6,988 bases of DNA from DUQU01 sp964481475 (GTDB lineage: Bacteria > Bacillota_I > Bacilli_A > Acholeplasmatales > UBA5453), in assembly GCA_964481475.1 (NCBI GenBank), contig CAYZTG010000031.1:1-6988 (forward strand), read 5' to 3'. The notes under the pieces are model-generated. The model was not told where the DNA came from. It did not search any database and worked only from the letters and a program-made list of their open reading frames with translations. The position numbers and the translations under genes were made by a program. Shown here in pieces: positions 1-5,994 of the stretch (its first letter is position 1; each line of letters begins with the position of its first letter).

Positions 1-64
1 TGTCCTATCTAAGAAGATTCACCCCTAAAAAATGGGTCCCCCACTCATTTGATTCGGAGATACT
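1..64 (-). promoter_or_regulatory. c-di-AMP riboswitch (ydaO/yuaA class), 5' part, cut by the window edge
   Basis: Read on the minus strand, this stretch carries the ordered conserved blocks of the ydaO-yuaA aptamer: CCGAATC (51-57), GTGGGGGACCCA (33-44), a short T-rich loop, GGGGTGAATC (16-25), then TAGGACA at the edge. I recognise this block order from memory of the Bacillus subtilis ydaO leader. The 3' half of the aptamer and the expression platform would lie left of base 1. The class binds cyclic di-AMP and usually turns expression off. Known target genes are potassium and osmolyte transporters and cell-wall enzymes. The regulated gene here is outside the window, so its identity is unknown. 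The predicted transcription start (about 64) sits right at the start of the aptamer, as expected for a leader RNA. Confidence 0.85.
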
Positions 65-70
65 AACAAG

Positions 71-99
71 AATATATCACATCTTCTAACTTATATCAA
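71..99 (-). promoter_or_regulatory. Promoter driving the c-di-AMP riboswitch
   Basis: On the minus strand, a -35 box TTGATA (94-99) lies exactly 17 bases from a -10 box TATATT (71-76). TG one base before the -10 box gives an extended -10. The expected start near 64 puts the riboswitch at the very 5' end of the RNA, which supports both calls. It is back-to-back with the promoter of the dehydrogenase gene, with 15 bases between the two -35 boxes. Confidence 0.7.
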
Positions 100-101
100 C
101 A

Positions 102-127
102 TTAAAATGAATTCTTGCAATAACTTT
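102..127 (+). repeat. Two short motifs shared with the intergenic region at 2169-2211 (copy 1)
   Basis: TTAAAATGAAT (102-112) and TGCAATAACTTT (116-127) both recur exactly at 2201-2211 and 2169-2180. The order is reversed there, on the same strand. Here the second motif overlaps the -35 box of the dehydrogenase promoter. They could be regulator sites or chance in AT-rich DNA. No dyad symmetry is obvious. Confidence 0.3.
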
Positions 128-143
128 ACCAATAAGGCATAAT
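115..143 (+). promoter_or_regulatory. Promoter of the beta-hydroxyacid dehydrogenase gene
   Basis: TTGCAA (115-120) and CATAAT (138-143) are spaced by 17 bases. The predicted start, near 150, falls inside the purine-rich ribosome site (AAGGAG 145-150, then AGGTGA 151-156). If correct, the leader is only about 12 bases and uses the second part, GAGGTGA, as its Shine-Dalgarno sequence. The -35 box overlaps a 12-base motif that recurs at 2169-2180. Confidence 0.55.
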
Positions 144-161
144 TAAGGAGAGGTGAAATAA

Positions 162-998
162 ATGAAAGTATTATTTATCGGCACAGGTGTAATGGGAAAA
201 CCAATGGCCTTGCATCTAGCCAAAAATGGTGTTGATGTAACAGTTTATAATCGCACTTATGAAAAAGCATTAGAATTAAAACCTAATGTAAAAGTAGAAA
301 AAGATTTACTTGAAGCTATTAAAGATAAAGACTTAATTTTTAGTATTGTTGGTTATCCTAAAGATGTTAAAGAAGTTTATGAAACGATAATTCCGCTCGT
401 TAAAAAGGGAACCATTTTAGTTGATATGACTACTTCTAGTCCTACGCTTGCAAAAGAATTGTTTAATTTAGCTAATAAACATCAAGTTCATCTATTAGAT
501 GCTCCTGTAACCGGAGGAGACCTAGGCGCAATTAATGCTACTCTTTCAATAATGGTAGGTGGTAATGAAGAAATTTTTGAAAAAGTTCTACCCTACTTTA
601 ACATGATGGGAAAAACAATCACCTATATGGGCTTACCTGGTAGTGGTCAACATATGAAATTAGCTAATCAAATCGTCATCGCTGGTAATTTAATGGGAGT
701 CGCGGAAGGAATCACTTATGCTAAAGATAAACAGTTAGATTTAAATAAATTTCTCGATGTGATTATTGGTGGTAGTGCTAATTCTTGGCAAGCTTCTGTT
801 AATGGTAAAAAAATGATTGTTAATGACTTTAAACCAGGGTTTTACATTAAGCACTTCTTAAAAGATTTAAGACTAGCTTTAGAAGAGTTTAACTTAACTA
901 AATTACCAATCTTAGAAACAACTGAAAAAATCTTAACTTTCTTACAAGAACTAGAAAATGAAGGAACCCAAGCCGTTATTAAATATTATTTAAAATAA
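162..998 (+). CDS. NAD(P)-dependent beta-hydroxyacid dehydrogenase, YkwC/GarR-like (3-hydroxyisobutyrate dehydrogenase family)
   Basis: This 278-residue protein is slightly shorter than the usual 290 or so of the family. An N-terminal Rossmann fold shows the dinucleotide motif GTGVMG (7-12). Asn30-Arg31-Thr32 ends the second strand; Arg at this place often goes with NADP preference. The substrate-binding motif DAPVTGG is at 113-119. The catalytic region G-x-G-x-x-x-K-L-A-N-Q places the catalytic lysine at 166 and its partner asparagine at 169. The all-helical C-terminal domain has the conserved KHFLKD segment (230-235) and ends GTQAVIKYYLK, much like B. subtilis YkwC as I remember it. It should be a cytoplasmic enzyme reducing or oxidising a small beta-hydroxyacid or semialdehyde; the true substrate cannot be read from sequence. 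The start is set by a GAGGTGA site 5 bases upstream. It stands alone and ends at a two-way hairpin terminator. Confidence 0.9.
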   Translation: MKVLFIGTGVMGKPMALHLAKNGVDVTVYNRTYEKALELKPNVKVEKDLLEAIKDKDLIFSIVGYPKDVKEVYETIIPLVKKGTILVDMTTSSPTLAKELFNLANKHQVHLLDAPVTGGDLGAINATLSIMVGGNEEIFEKVLPYFNMMGKTITYMGLPGSGQHMKLANQIVIAGNLMGVAEGITYAKDKQLDLNKFLDVIIGGSANSWQASVNGKKMIVNDFKPGFYIKHFLKDLRLALEEFNLTKLPILETTEKILTFLQELENEGTQAVIKYYLK

Positions 999-1010
999 CC
1001 CTTAATCAAT

Positions 1011-1041
1011 AAAAATACCAGCTATAGACTGGTATTTTTTT
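1011..1041. terminator. Bidirectional intrinsic terminator between converging genes
   Basis: An 11-base-pair stem (1011-1021 with 1029-1039, core ATACCAG/CTGGTAT) closes a 7-base loop. It is flanked by an A-run on the left and a T-run on the right (1035-1041). It therefore works on the plus strand for the dehydrogenase gene and on the minus strand for the thioesterase/PII-like operon. The stop codon of the PII-like gene (1040-1042) touches the stem. Confidence 0.85.
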
Positions 1042-1381
1042 ATTTGAGAGGATTAATCGTCGCCACTGGCATTGAAAAGACAAAACCAATCGAATCACTT
1101 TTAGAATAATTAAGTAAATTTTCAATCGTCTTAATCAAGAAGTCTGCTTCTTCATTATTAGGGATTACCGAAAAGATTGTCTTTGAAATATGAGTTTCTT
1201 CAGGAACTTGTCTATTGATCGTTCCTTTCATTAAGTAACTAAGGCGTTCTGATTCTCTTAATGCCTTACCCATCCCATAAGAATCTAAAATGGTTGCTCC
1301 TTTAACTCCAAGTCTAACAAAAGCCTCTAACACATCATCTAAATAATCTAAATCATTTAATACTATTATTACTGCTCGCAT
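1040..1381 (-). CDS. PII-like (GlnB superfamily) small protein
   Basis: The protein has 113 residues, almost the length of classical PII (about 112), and a matching order of elements. These are strand 1 (2-8), a helix LDDVLEAFVRLGV (14-26), strand 2 ending in SYGMG (34-38), a loop where the T-loop would be (39-64), strand 3 KTIFSVIPN (67-75), helix 2 (77-90) and strand 4 GFVFSMPVATI (99-109). I see neither the PII uridylylation-site motif nor the glycine-rich B-loop, so classical nitrogen signalling should not be assumed. It resembles small PII-like proteins of Clostridia and other Firmicutes with no assigned role. It overlaps the end of the thioesterase gene by 13 bases and has its own GGAAGAGGG ribosome site inside that gene, so the two are probably co-transcribed and translationally coupled. 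PII proteins bind acetyl-CoA carboxylase in several lineages, so a link to lipid metabolism is conceivable but unproven. Confidence 0.7.
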   Translation of the reverse strand: MRAVIIVLNDLDYLDDVLEAFVRLGVKGATILDSYGMGKALRESERLSYLMKGTINRQVPEETHISKTIFSVIPNNEEADFLIKTIENLLNYSKSDSIGFVFSMPVATINPLK

Positions 1382-2106
1382 AGTTTTCCCTCTTCCTTAA
1401 AGACTAACTTCATTGTAAATGCTTTAATATCATTTGTCTCATTATATACTTTTAAATAAAGATAATTATCTTTTATTGCTTTACTAACAATAAATTCATC
1501 ATTTAAATACATCTCTTTATGAAAATAGAGCTCAATTTCACTTAAATTAGTTAATTTTTTTAGTTCCGCTTCCGTCAATGCATCATAACAAATCTCGCTG
1601 TATTTAAGATTATTAACATGATTAAAAACATCTATCATGGAATTGGAAACACGAGCTCGGTATATTTCTTCATAGAAGACATTTTCTTTGAAACTACTAT
1701 TTAAAATCACTAAATGATTATCTATTTCCGGCAACTTAGCAAAGGGAAGTCTTTTTTCTCTGAAAACAGACCTTGTTTCTAAATCTAGTAAAACACTATA
1801 AGAAGCTGCTTTAAGGAAAACTTCACCATTATTAGAGATTTGATATTCTCTCCGGTAAAACGGTCCGCGGTTGCCACTATACCAAGTTGCTCCTTCTAAT
1901 TCTTCATCTTTTAAAGAATGTTCCAAAACTATTTTCATTGAAACTAAAACCCAGGCATACTTCTCTTTAATAACCACGCCTACGCCTTGGTCAGTATTTT
2001 TAAGATGATTATCAGCAACTTCTGATAATAAGCTAGGATAAGCAGTCAATTTTAAATTATTAAATTGATTATAATTGTTAATATCAACTCTAAATTTATA
2101 GTTCAT
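1369..2106 (-). CDS. Acyl-ACP thioesterase (FatA/FatB-like, double hot-dog)
   Basis: This 245-residue protein has the usual length for bacterial acyl-ACP thioesterases. These enzymes hydrolyse acyl-acyl carrier protein to release free fatty acids in the cytoplasm. The first hot-dog half (about 1-125) contains AWVLVSMKI (51-59), TWYSGNRGPFYRREYQI (74-90) and SYSVLLDLETR (102-112), all typical of the family. The second half carries the active-site segment IDVFNHVNN (158-166), supplying Asp159, Asn162 and His163. A downstream YFHKE (194-198) places the probable catalytic Glu198, equivalent to the glutamate in the YRRE motif of plant FatB. An AAGGAG ribosome site lies 5 bases before the ATG. It is the first gene of an operon with the PII-like gene and has its own promoter about 30 bases upstream. 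Chain-length preference cannot be read here. The free fatty acid would need a fatty-acid kinase or acyl-CoA ligase elsewhere. Confidence 0.88.
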   Translation of the reverse strand: MNYKFRVDINNYNQFNNLKLTAYPSLLSEVADNHLKNTDQGVGVVIKEKYAWVLVSMKIVLEHSLKDEELEGATWYSGNRGPFYRREYQISNNGEVFLKAASYSVLLDLETRSVFREKRLPFAKLPEIDNHLVILNSSFKENVFYEEIYRARVSNSMIDVFNHVNNLKYSEICYDALTEAELKKLTNLSEIELYFHKEMYLNDEFIVSKAIKDNYLYLKVYNETNDIKAFTMKLVFKEEGKLCEQ

Positions 2107-2136
2107 CTCTTCTCCTTCAATTAATTATCTCCTTTT

Positions 2137-2165
2137 ATCTTAACAAACAATTAAATGTTTCGCAA
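2137..2165 (-). promoter_or_regulatory. Promoter of the thioesterase/PII-like operon
   Basis: On the minus strand, TTGCGA (2160-2165) and TAAGAT (2137-2142) are spaced by 17 bases, with an extended -10 TG one base before the -10 box. The predicted start near 2130 gives a leader of about 24 bases. The shared 12-base motif (2169-2180) lies just upstream of the -35 box. Confidence 0.6.
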
Positions 2166-2168
2166 TCA

Positions 2169-2211
2169 TGCAATAACTTTTCGTCATTTAATTATTAATT
2201 TTAAAATGAAT
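2169..2211 (+). repeat. Two short motifs shared with the intergenic region at 102-127 (copy 2)
   Basis: TGCAATAACTTT (2169-2180) and TTAAAATGAAT (2201-2211) are exact copies of motifs at 116-127 and 102-112. They lie between the lipoprotein terminator and the -35 box of the thioesterase promoter, where an activator or repressor could bind. The motifs are AT-rich, so chance is possible. Confidence 0.3.
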
Positions 2212-2217
2212 GCCCAT

Positions 2218-2247
2218 AAAAAAAATGCTCTTTTAAGCATCTTTTTT
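2218..2247 (-). terminator. Intrinsic terminator of the lipoprotein gene
   Basis: On the minus strand, GATGCT and AGCAT (2236-2241 with 2225-2229) form the core stem around a 6-base loop. A flanking A-run and T-run extend it to 12 pairs with one G-U pair. An 8-base T tract (2218-2225 on the complement) follows. It begins inside the stop codon of the lipoprotein gene and separates it from the thioesterase promoter. Confidence 0.85.
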
Positions 2248-3919
2248 ATTTGGCTATTATAACCTTATATTCTCTTGTAAGTATTTTATTGTTATTTAAT
2301 TGAATTTTAGCGACTAGTTTTATTTCCGTTTTATCGCTTGGAACTAATAAAACACCATCTTCGATTATTGCTTCATCATCAACTACTTCATAAGTTATTA
2401 AACTATTAAATATCGGATCAGTTTGAGGGAGCGCTAAAGCAGTTTTTAAAACAATAATAGAAGAACTTAGATTAATTGAATTCATAATAAGATCAGTTAT
2501 TTCTCCGTTACTATAACTACTAACTTCAATTTCTTTAGGATCTGTGATAATTATTGTTACTTCTTCAGCTATCTTTGTTATATAACCTGTAAACCCAATA
2601 TAGGAGTAAGCTTCGATATTAGTCGTTTTTTCTGATTTAATGAACACCTTATACTTGTTGTTAACTAATATTTCAAAAGTTTTATTTTCTAGTCCCTTTG
2701 TAACAATCCCCTCTAAATAAACTTGTTTATTAAAATTATTATTAAATGTTTCTTCATTATAAACAAAAGTTTTTTCAATGGTGATTTTTTCCACATTTGG
2801 ATTAAACGTCATTATTTCAAGACCAAACTGATTAATCGTTAAAATAAATTCTCCCGTTAAGTTTAGTGGTAAAGCAAAATTTTGCTGAGTAACTATCATT
2901 GTTCCGTCTTTTTCATCTTCAATAAAGTAATGTTCAACTTTATTTTCAAAATAATAACCGGTTATTACTCCTCTTATTTTAATAAAAACTTGATCCATAT
3001 TATCTTCAATTTCACTAATCTTAATTAAAGGAGGTTCTCCTAAAAAAACTTCAACATCTTTGCTTTTTTCAATAGCACCTTTTTTAATCGTTAATTTTAC
3101 TAATGTTTTTAAATGAATGTTTTTAGGAGGATTAACTTCGTTGTTTATAAAATCAAAATAAATAAGATCTTTACTATCAAGTACTTGATAACTAACTTCA
3201 GTTCCTCTTATTCCTTTATCAGGCCAATCCATTTTTTCTTTTGTAAAGAAATAATGAAGAAAGTAAAATTCATTTAAATCATTTAAAACAGCTTCTTCAT
3301 CTTTATCTAAGGAATTAAAAATATCATTATTAAAAACTGCTGTTAAAGTAATATTTTTATTAAGGACAATTTCTGTTATTATCTTTTCATTGTAAAGCCA
3401 ACCATAAAACGAATGACCTTCTTTAAGAGGTCTCTCAGTTAACTTAACGGTTGTTCCTTTTGGATAGCGTACTTTTTTTAAAGTTTTGTCAATATCTTTG
3501 TAAGTTATTTGATAATAAGTAATGGAAGGATCAATTGGATTATCAGGGTTACCTATTTCTCCTTGTACATATTTTAAGTTAAATTCAAAATCCTTGGAAA
3601 GCTTCTCACCATTATAGGAAATTGTTAGCGACATGATTAGTAAAACATCTTCATCATATGGTCTAGTGATATTAACGATTTCGTTTTCAATTTTAGCATA
3701 TTCAACTGTTGATAAATCCCAAAAAAGAAGGGCATCTTCATAACGTTTTGATTGTCTAGTAATTGTGAAATTATTAGTGACATGATTAAAATCATCACCC
3801 TCACTAAAACCAAAATGAACTTCATTTAAAATTTCCTCTAGTGGTGATGGTTTTGTTTTACAACTACTTAAAAAGACAATTCCAAATAAAATAGCAACAA
3901 GTAAGACTTTTTTCATCAT
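2246..3919 (-). CDS. Large surface lipoprotein with Ig-like, InlB-type and OB-like domains
   Basis: This 557-residue protein has a lipoprotein signal: two lysines, a hydrophobic stretch and lipobox LSSC with the lipid-carrying Cys at residue 20. It should be anchored outside the membrane. Predicted layout: an atrophied bacterial Ig-like domain (about 27-118); a proline-rich linker (121-134); an InlB B-like repeat (about 136-196, with ITYKDIDKTLKKV, then EGHSFYGW and NITLTAVF); a second Ig-like domain (about 208-294); two segments resembling OB folds of secreted nuclease-type proteins (about 298-380 and 395-466); and a C-terminal third Ig-like domain (about 472-556). No catalytic domain is visible, so binding or adhesion is more likely than enzymatic activity. 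Two ATGs are in tandem. The GAGG site lies 3 bases before the first and 6 before the second, so translation may start at 3916 (556 residues). It is transcribed alone, divergent from the ABC operon. Confidence 0.85.
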   Translation of the reverse strand: MMKKVLLVAILFGIVFLSSCKTKPSPLEEILNEVHFGFSEGDDFNHVTNNFTITRQSKRYEDALLFWDLSTVEYAKIENEIVNITRPYDEDVLLIMSLTISYNGEKLSKDFEFNLKYVQGEIGNPDNPIDPSITYYQITYKDIDKTLKKVRYPKGTTVKLTERPLKEGHSFYGWLYNEKIITEIVLNKNITLTAVFNNDIFNSLDKDEEAVLNDLNEFYFLHYFFTKEKMDWPDKGIRGTEVSYQVLDSKDLIYFDFINNEVNPPKNIHLKTLVKLTIKKGAIEKSKDVEVFLGEPPLIKISEIEDNMDQVFIKIRGVITGYYFENKVEHYFIEDEKDGTMIVTQQNFALPLNLTGEFILTINQFGLEIMTFNPNVEKITIEKTFVYNEETFNNNFNKQVYLEGIVTKGLENKTFEILVNNKYKVFIKSEKTTNIEAYSYIGFTGYITKIAEEVTIIITDPKEIEVSSYSNGEITDLIMNSINLSSSIIVLKTALALPQTDPIFNSLITYEVVDDEAIIEDGVLLVPSDKTEIKLVAKIQLNNNKILTREYKVIIAK

Positions 3920-3936
3920 TTACCTCTCATAATTTC

Positions 3937-3966
3937 ATTATACAATATTTATCCAAAAAGTAACCA
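3937..3966 (-). promoter_or_regulatory. Promoter of the lipoprotein gene
   Basis: On the minus strand there is a perfect -10 box TATAAT (3937-3942). The -35 box is weak: TGGTTA (3961-3966) at 18 bases is the best candidate. The predicted start near 3930 leaves a leader of only about 11-14 bases. A weak -35 box would fit dependence on an activator, but this is inference. Confidence 0.5.
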
Positions 3967-4027
3967 ATAATAATTTGCTTAAAAATACCATTTAATTATG
4001 TAAAATAACTATAAATACTTGTTTATA

Positions 4028-4056
4028 TTGTTTAGTAAAGATATCTTATATATAAT
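4028..4056 (+). promoter_or_regulatory. Promoter of the LolCDE/MacB-like ABC operon
   Basis: TTGTTT (4028-4033) and a perfect TATAAT (4051-4056) are spaced by 17 bases. The predicted start near 4063 coincides with the first base of the AAGAGG ribosome site (4063-4068), so the leader would be about 11 bases. The spacer contains the perfect palindrome AAGATATCTT (4038-4047), a possible operator. Confidence 0.65.
4038..4047. promoter_or_regulatory. Possible operator palindrome in the ABC operon promoter
   Basis: AAGATATCTT is a perfect 10-base inverted repeat placed between the -35 and -10 boxes, where a bound dimer would block RNA polymerase. It does not extend further on either side, and short palindromes arise easily in AT-rich DNA. 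No regulator gene is present in the window. Confidence 0.25.
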
Positions 4057-4073
4057 GTATTTAAGAGGTAATT

Positions 4074-5312
4074 ATGTTAAATATAAAACTAGCATTAAAG
4101 TTCATTTTCAGAAAACCTATTCAAACAATAATAACTATTACTATTATTACAATTGGAGTAGCTATTTTTTATTTTATTTATAATGCTAGCGGTGGTTTAA
4201 AGAAAGTAGTATTAAATGCCACAGCCGAGACTGGAAGCCATATTTATATTAAAGGAGATTTTAAATTTGCATCCTATGATGACCAGGAAGTAAGTGAGTT
4301 TAGAAAGACACTTAAGCATAAGGATTCTCGTATAAAAGATATTTCTTATTCGCTTACATTACCTAGTGAGGCTAACCGTTTACAAAGAAACTATCATCTT
4401 CCGATTATGCTTAAGGGAATTGATTTTGAAGAAGGCGGCGAGATTCAAAAAATTACTTCGAGAATTAAAAATGATAAAGTCAATAACATTCCTTCAAACG
4501 ATAGTTCAATTAATTATTTTGGTGAAATTGCGATTGGTGAAGGATTAGCAAAGAATTTAGGTTTTGCAGATCCTAAAAACGCCATTGGAAAACCAATTAA
4601 AATTGATGTTTTAATTGGTAAAAATGAAAAAGAAACATTAATCTTCAAAGTTGTTGCTGTATATTTTAGTAGTTATTTGGAGTTATCTAATAATATGGCT
4701 TTTACAACAATTGAGACACTTCATAAGTTACCTTTATATAAAGATAAAACTAATCTAATTGAGATTAAAACAAATAATCCGCTGATTAGTGATCAAGTGG
4801 AACATACCATCTATGATTATGTTAAAGAAACTTACGCTTCTTCTACTATTACTAATTGGCAGGAAGGTAATGGTTATATTGTTAATGCTTTATATATTGA
4901 GGATACTTCACTTTTAATTATTCAAGTTTTTACGGCAATCTCAATTGCCTTTGGTTTAGCCTCAATTATTACTTTTTCCGTTAGAAGTAAATATAACCAA
5001 ATTGGTATTTTAAAAGCGATGGGTTTGAAAAATAGTAAAGTGCGCATGATCTTTTTAATTCAAGTTCTAATCTTTTTAGTAATTGGTAGTTACTTGGGGC
5101 TACTTTTAGGAGATTTTATTTCTAAGTACTTTATGATTGTTTTTAGAAGGCCAAATAGTAATAATCCTTTAGTGCCTTTACTCTTAGGAATAAATAATAG
5201 TTATTCCCTAGTAACAATTTTAGTAATGTTTTCCAGTAGTTTAATAGCTACTTTAGTACCGGTAAGAATGGCAGAAAAATTAAAAATTATTGAGGTGATT
5301 AAAAATGAGTAA
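4074..5312 (+). CDS. FtsX/MacB-type ABC permease, first subunit
   Basis: This 412-residue membrane protein has the four-helix plan of the MacB/LolC/LolE group. Helix 1 (about 17-37) is followed by a roughly 240-residue extracytoplasmic domain (38-277), then helices 2 (278-302), 3 (325-350) and 4 (376-398). The FtsX domain shows the typical cytoplasmic coupling stretch KYNQIGILKAMGLKNSKV (306-323), which should contact the ATPase. A conserved tail follows helix 4: PVRMAEKLKIIEVIKNE (396-412). Proteins of this type do not carry substrate through the membrane in the usual way. They use ATP to move their outer domain and release or push substrates such as lipoproteins, peptides or drugs. An AAGAGG site lies 5 bases before ATG. 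The end overlaps the ATPase gene by 8 bases. The ten-helix plan of BceB-type antibiotic-resistance permeases is ruled out by size and topology. Confidence 0.9.
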   Translation: MLNIKLALKFIFRKPIQTIITITIITIGVAIFYFIYNASGGLKKVVLNATAETGSHIYIKGDFKFASYDDQEVSEFRKTLKHKDSRIKDISYSLTLPSEANRLQRNYHLPIMLKGIDFEEGGEIQKITSRIKNDKVNNIPSNDSSINYFGEIAIGEGLAKNLGFADPKNAIGKPIKIDVLIGKNEKETLIFKVVAVYFSSYLELSNNMAFTTIETLHKLPLYKDKTNLIEIKTNNPLISDQVEHTIYDYVKETYASSTITNWQEGNGYIVNALYIEDTSLLIIQVFTAISIAFGLASIITFSVRSKYNQIGILKAMGLKNSKVRMIFLIQVLIFLVIGSYLGLLLGDFISKYFMIVFRRPNSNNPLVPLLLGINNSYSLVTILVMFSSSLIATLVPVRMAEKLKIIEVIKNE

Positions 5313-5994
5313 AGACTTAATTGTTGTAAAAGGATTAACGAAATCTTATGGAAAGAAAGTCAAGAATGATGTCTTAAAACAAGTTGATTTAACAATTAAA
5401 GAGCATTCTTTAACTTGGATTGTTGGAGCTTCAGGAAGTGGAAAAACCACTCTTTTAAACTTAATTACTGGTCTTGATGAAGCTAGTGCTGGCGAAGTTT
5501 ATATTTCTGATAAGTTGATTACTAAGATGAATGAAAAAGAACGAGCTAATTTTCGTTCTCACCACTTAGGCTTTGTTTTCCAATTTCATTATTTATTACC
5601 TGAATTTAATGCCCTTGAAAACATCTTACTTCCGCTCCGTATCCAAAAGAAACGTGTCGGAAAAACAGAACGTGAAGAAGCTTTAAAGTTGATGGAAACT
5701 GTGGGAATACGTCATGTTTATAATCATTATCCTAAAGAGATGAGTGGTGGTGAACAACAACGAACTGCTATTGCAAGAGCAATTATGGGCAAGCCTAAAC
5801 TAATTATCGCCGATGAACCTACTGGTAATTTAGATAGCGCTAGTGCTGAGCAAGTTTATTCCTTAATTAGAGAACTCCACACTAACTTACAAACAACTTT
5901 TATTATTGTTACACACGCAAATATTAAACCCCTTAAAGGAGACCGTATTATTACCCTTAAAGATGGTGAAATTATAAAGGATGTTTTATATTGA
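5305..5994 (+). CDS. ABC transporter ATPase, MacB/LolD family
   Basis: This 229-residue ATPase is of the standard length for stand-alone LolD or MacB-type subunits. All nucleotide motifs are intact: Walker A GASGSGKT (41-48), Q-loop Gln93, signature SGGEQ (147-151), Walker B LIIADEP (166-172) with catalytic Glu171, D-loop GNLD (174-177) and switch His204. The stretch after the Q-loop, QFHYLLPEFNALEN (93-106), is close to E. coli LolD (QFHHLLPDFTALEN as I recall) rather than the QSFNLLP form common in MacB-type ATPases. It lies in the cytoplasm and should power the two flanking permeases as a dimer. A GAGGTGA site 6 bases before the ATG sits inside the upstream permease gene (8-base overlap). 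The stop codon overlaps the next start by one base, so all three genes are translationally coupled. Confidence 0.93.
   Translation: MSKDLIVVKGLTKSYGKKVKNDVLKQVDLTIKEHSLTWIVGASGSGKTTLLNLITGLDEASAGEVYISDKLITKMNEKERANFRSHHLGFVFQFHYLLPEFNALENILLPLRIQKKRVGKTEREEALKLMETVGIRHVYNHYPKEMSGGEQQRTAIARAIMGKPKLIIADEPTGNLDSASAEQVYSLIRELHTNLQTTFIIVTHANIKPLKGDRIITLKDGEIIKDVLY

Noticed and set aside
1040..1381. The PII-like protein as DarA/PstA, the c-di-AMP receptor
   Set aside because: The nearby c-di-AMP riboswitch made this tempting, but the characteristic DarA segment around TTGGFL is absent and the sequence differs throughout.
2103..2120. Possible TTG-initiated leader peptide just before the thioesterase start
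   Set aside because: Only five codons ending at an overlapping TGA. The AAAGGAG upstream could serve it, but there is no attenuator-like structure or amino-acid codon run.
3637..3825. Minus-strand open frame of 62 codons
   Set aside because: It lies wholly inside the lipoprotein gene in another frame, has no good ribosome site, and its product is low-complexity with no recognisable domain.
4366..4548. Plus-strand open frame of 60 codons
   Set aside because: It is fully contained in the first permease gene in another frame, and its product resembles nothing; the permease frame has clear family motifs.
5992..5994. TGA read as tryptophan (mycoplasma code)
   Set aside because: TGA here ends the ATPase at its normal family length and overlaps the next start, and tryptophans in the window use TGG, so the standard code applies.
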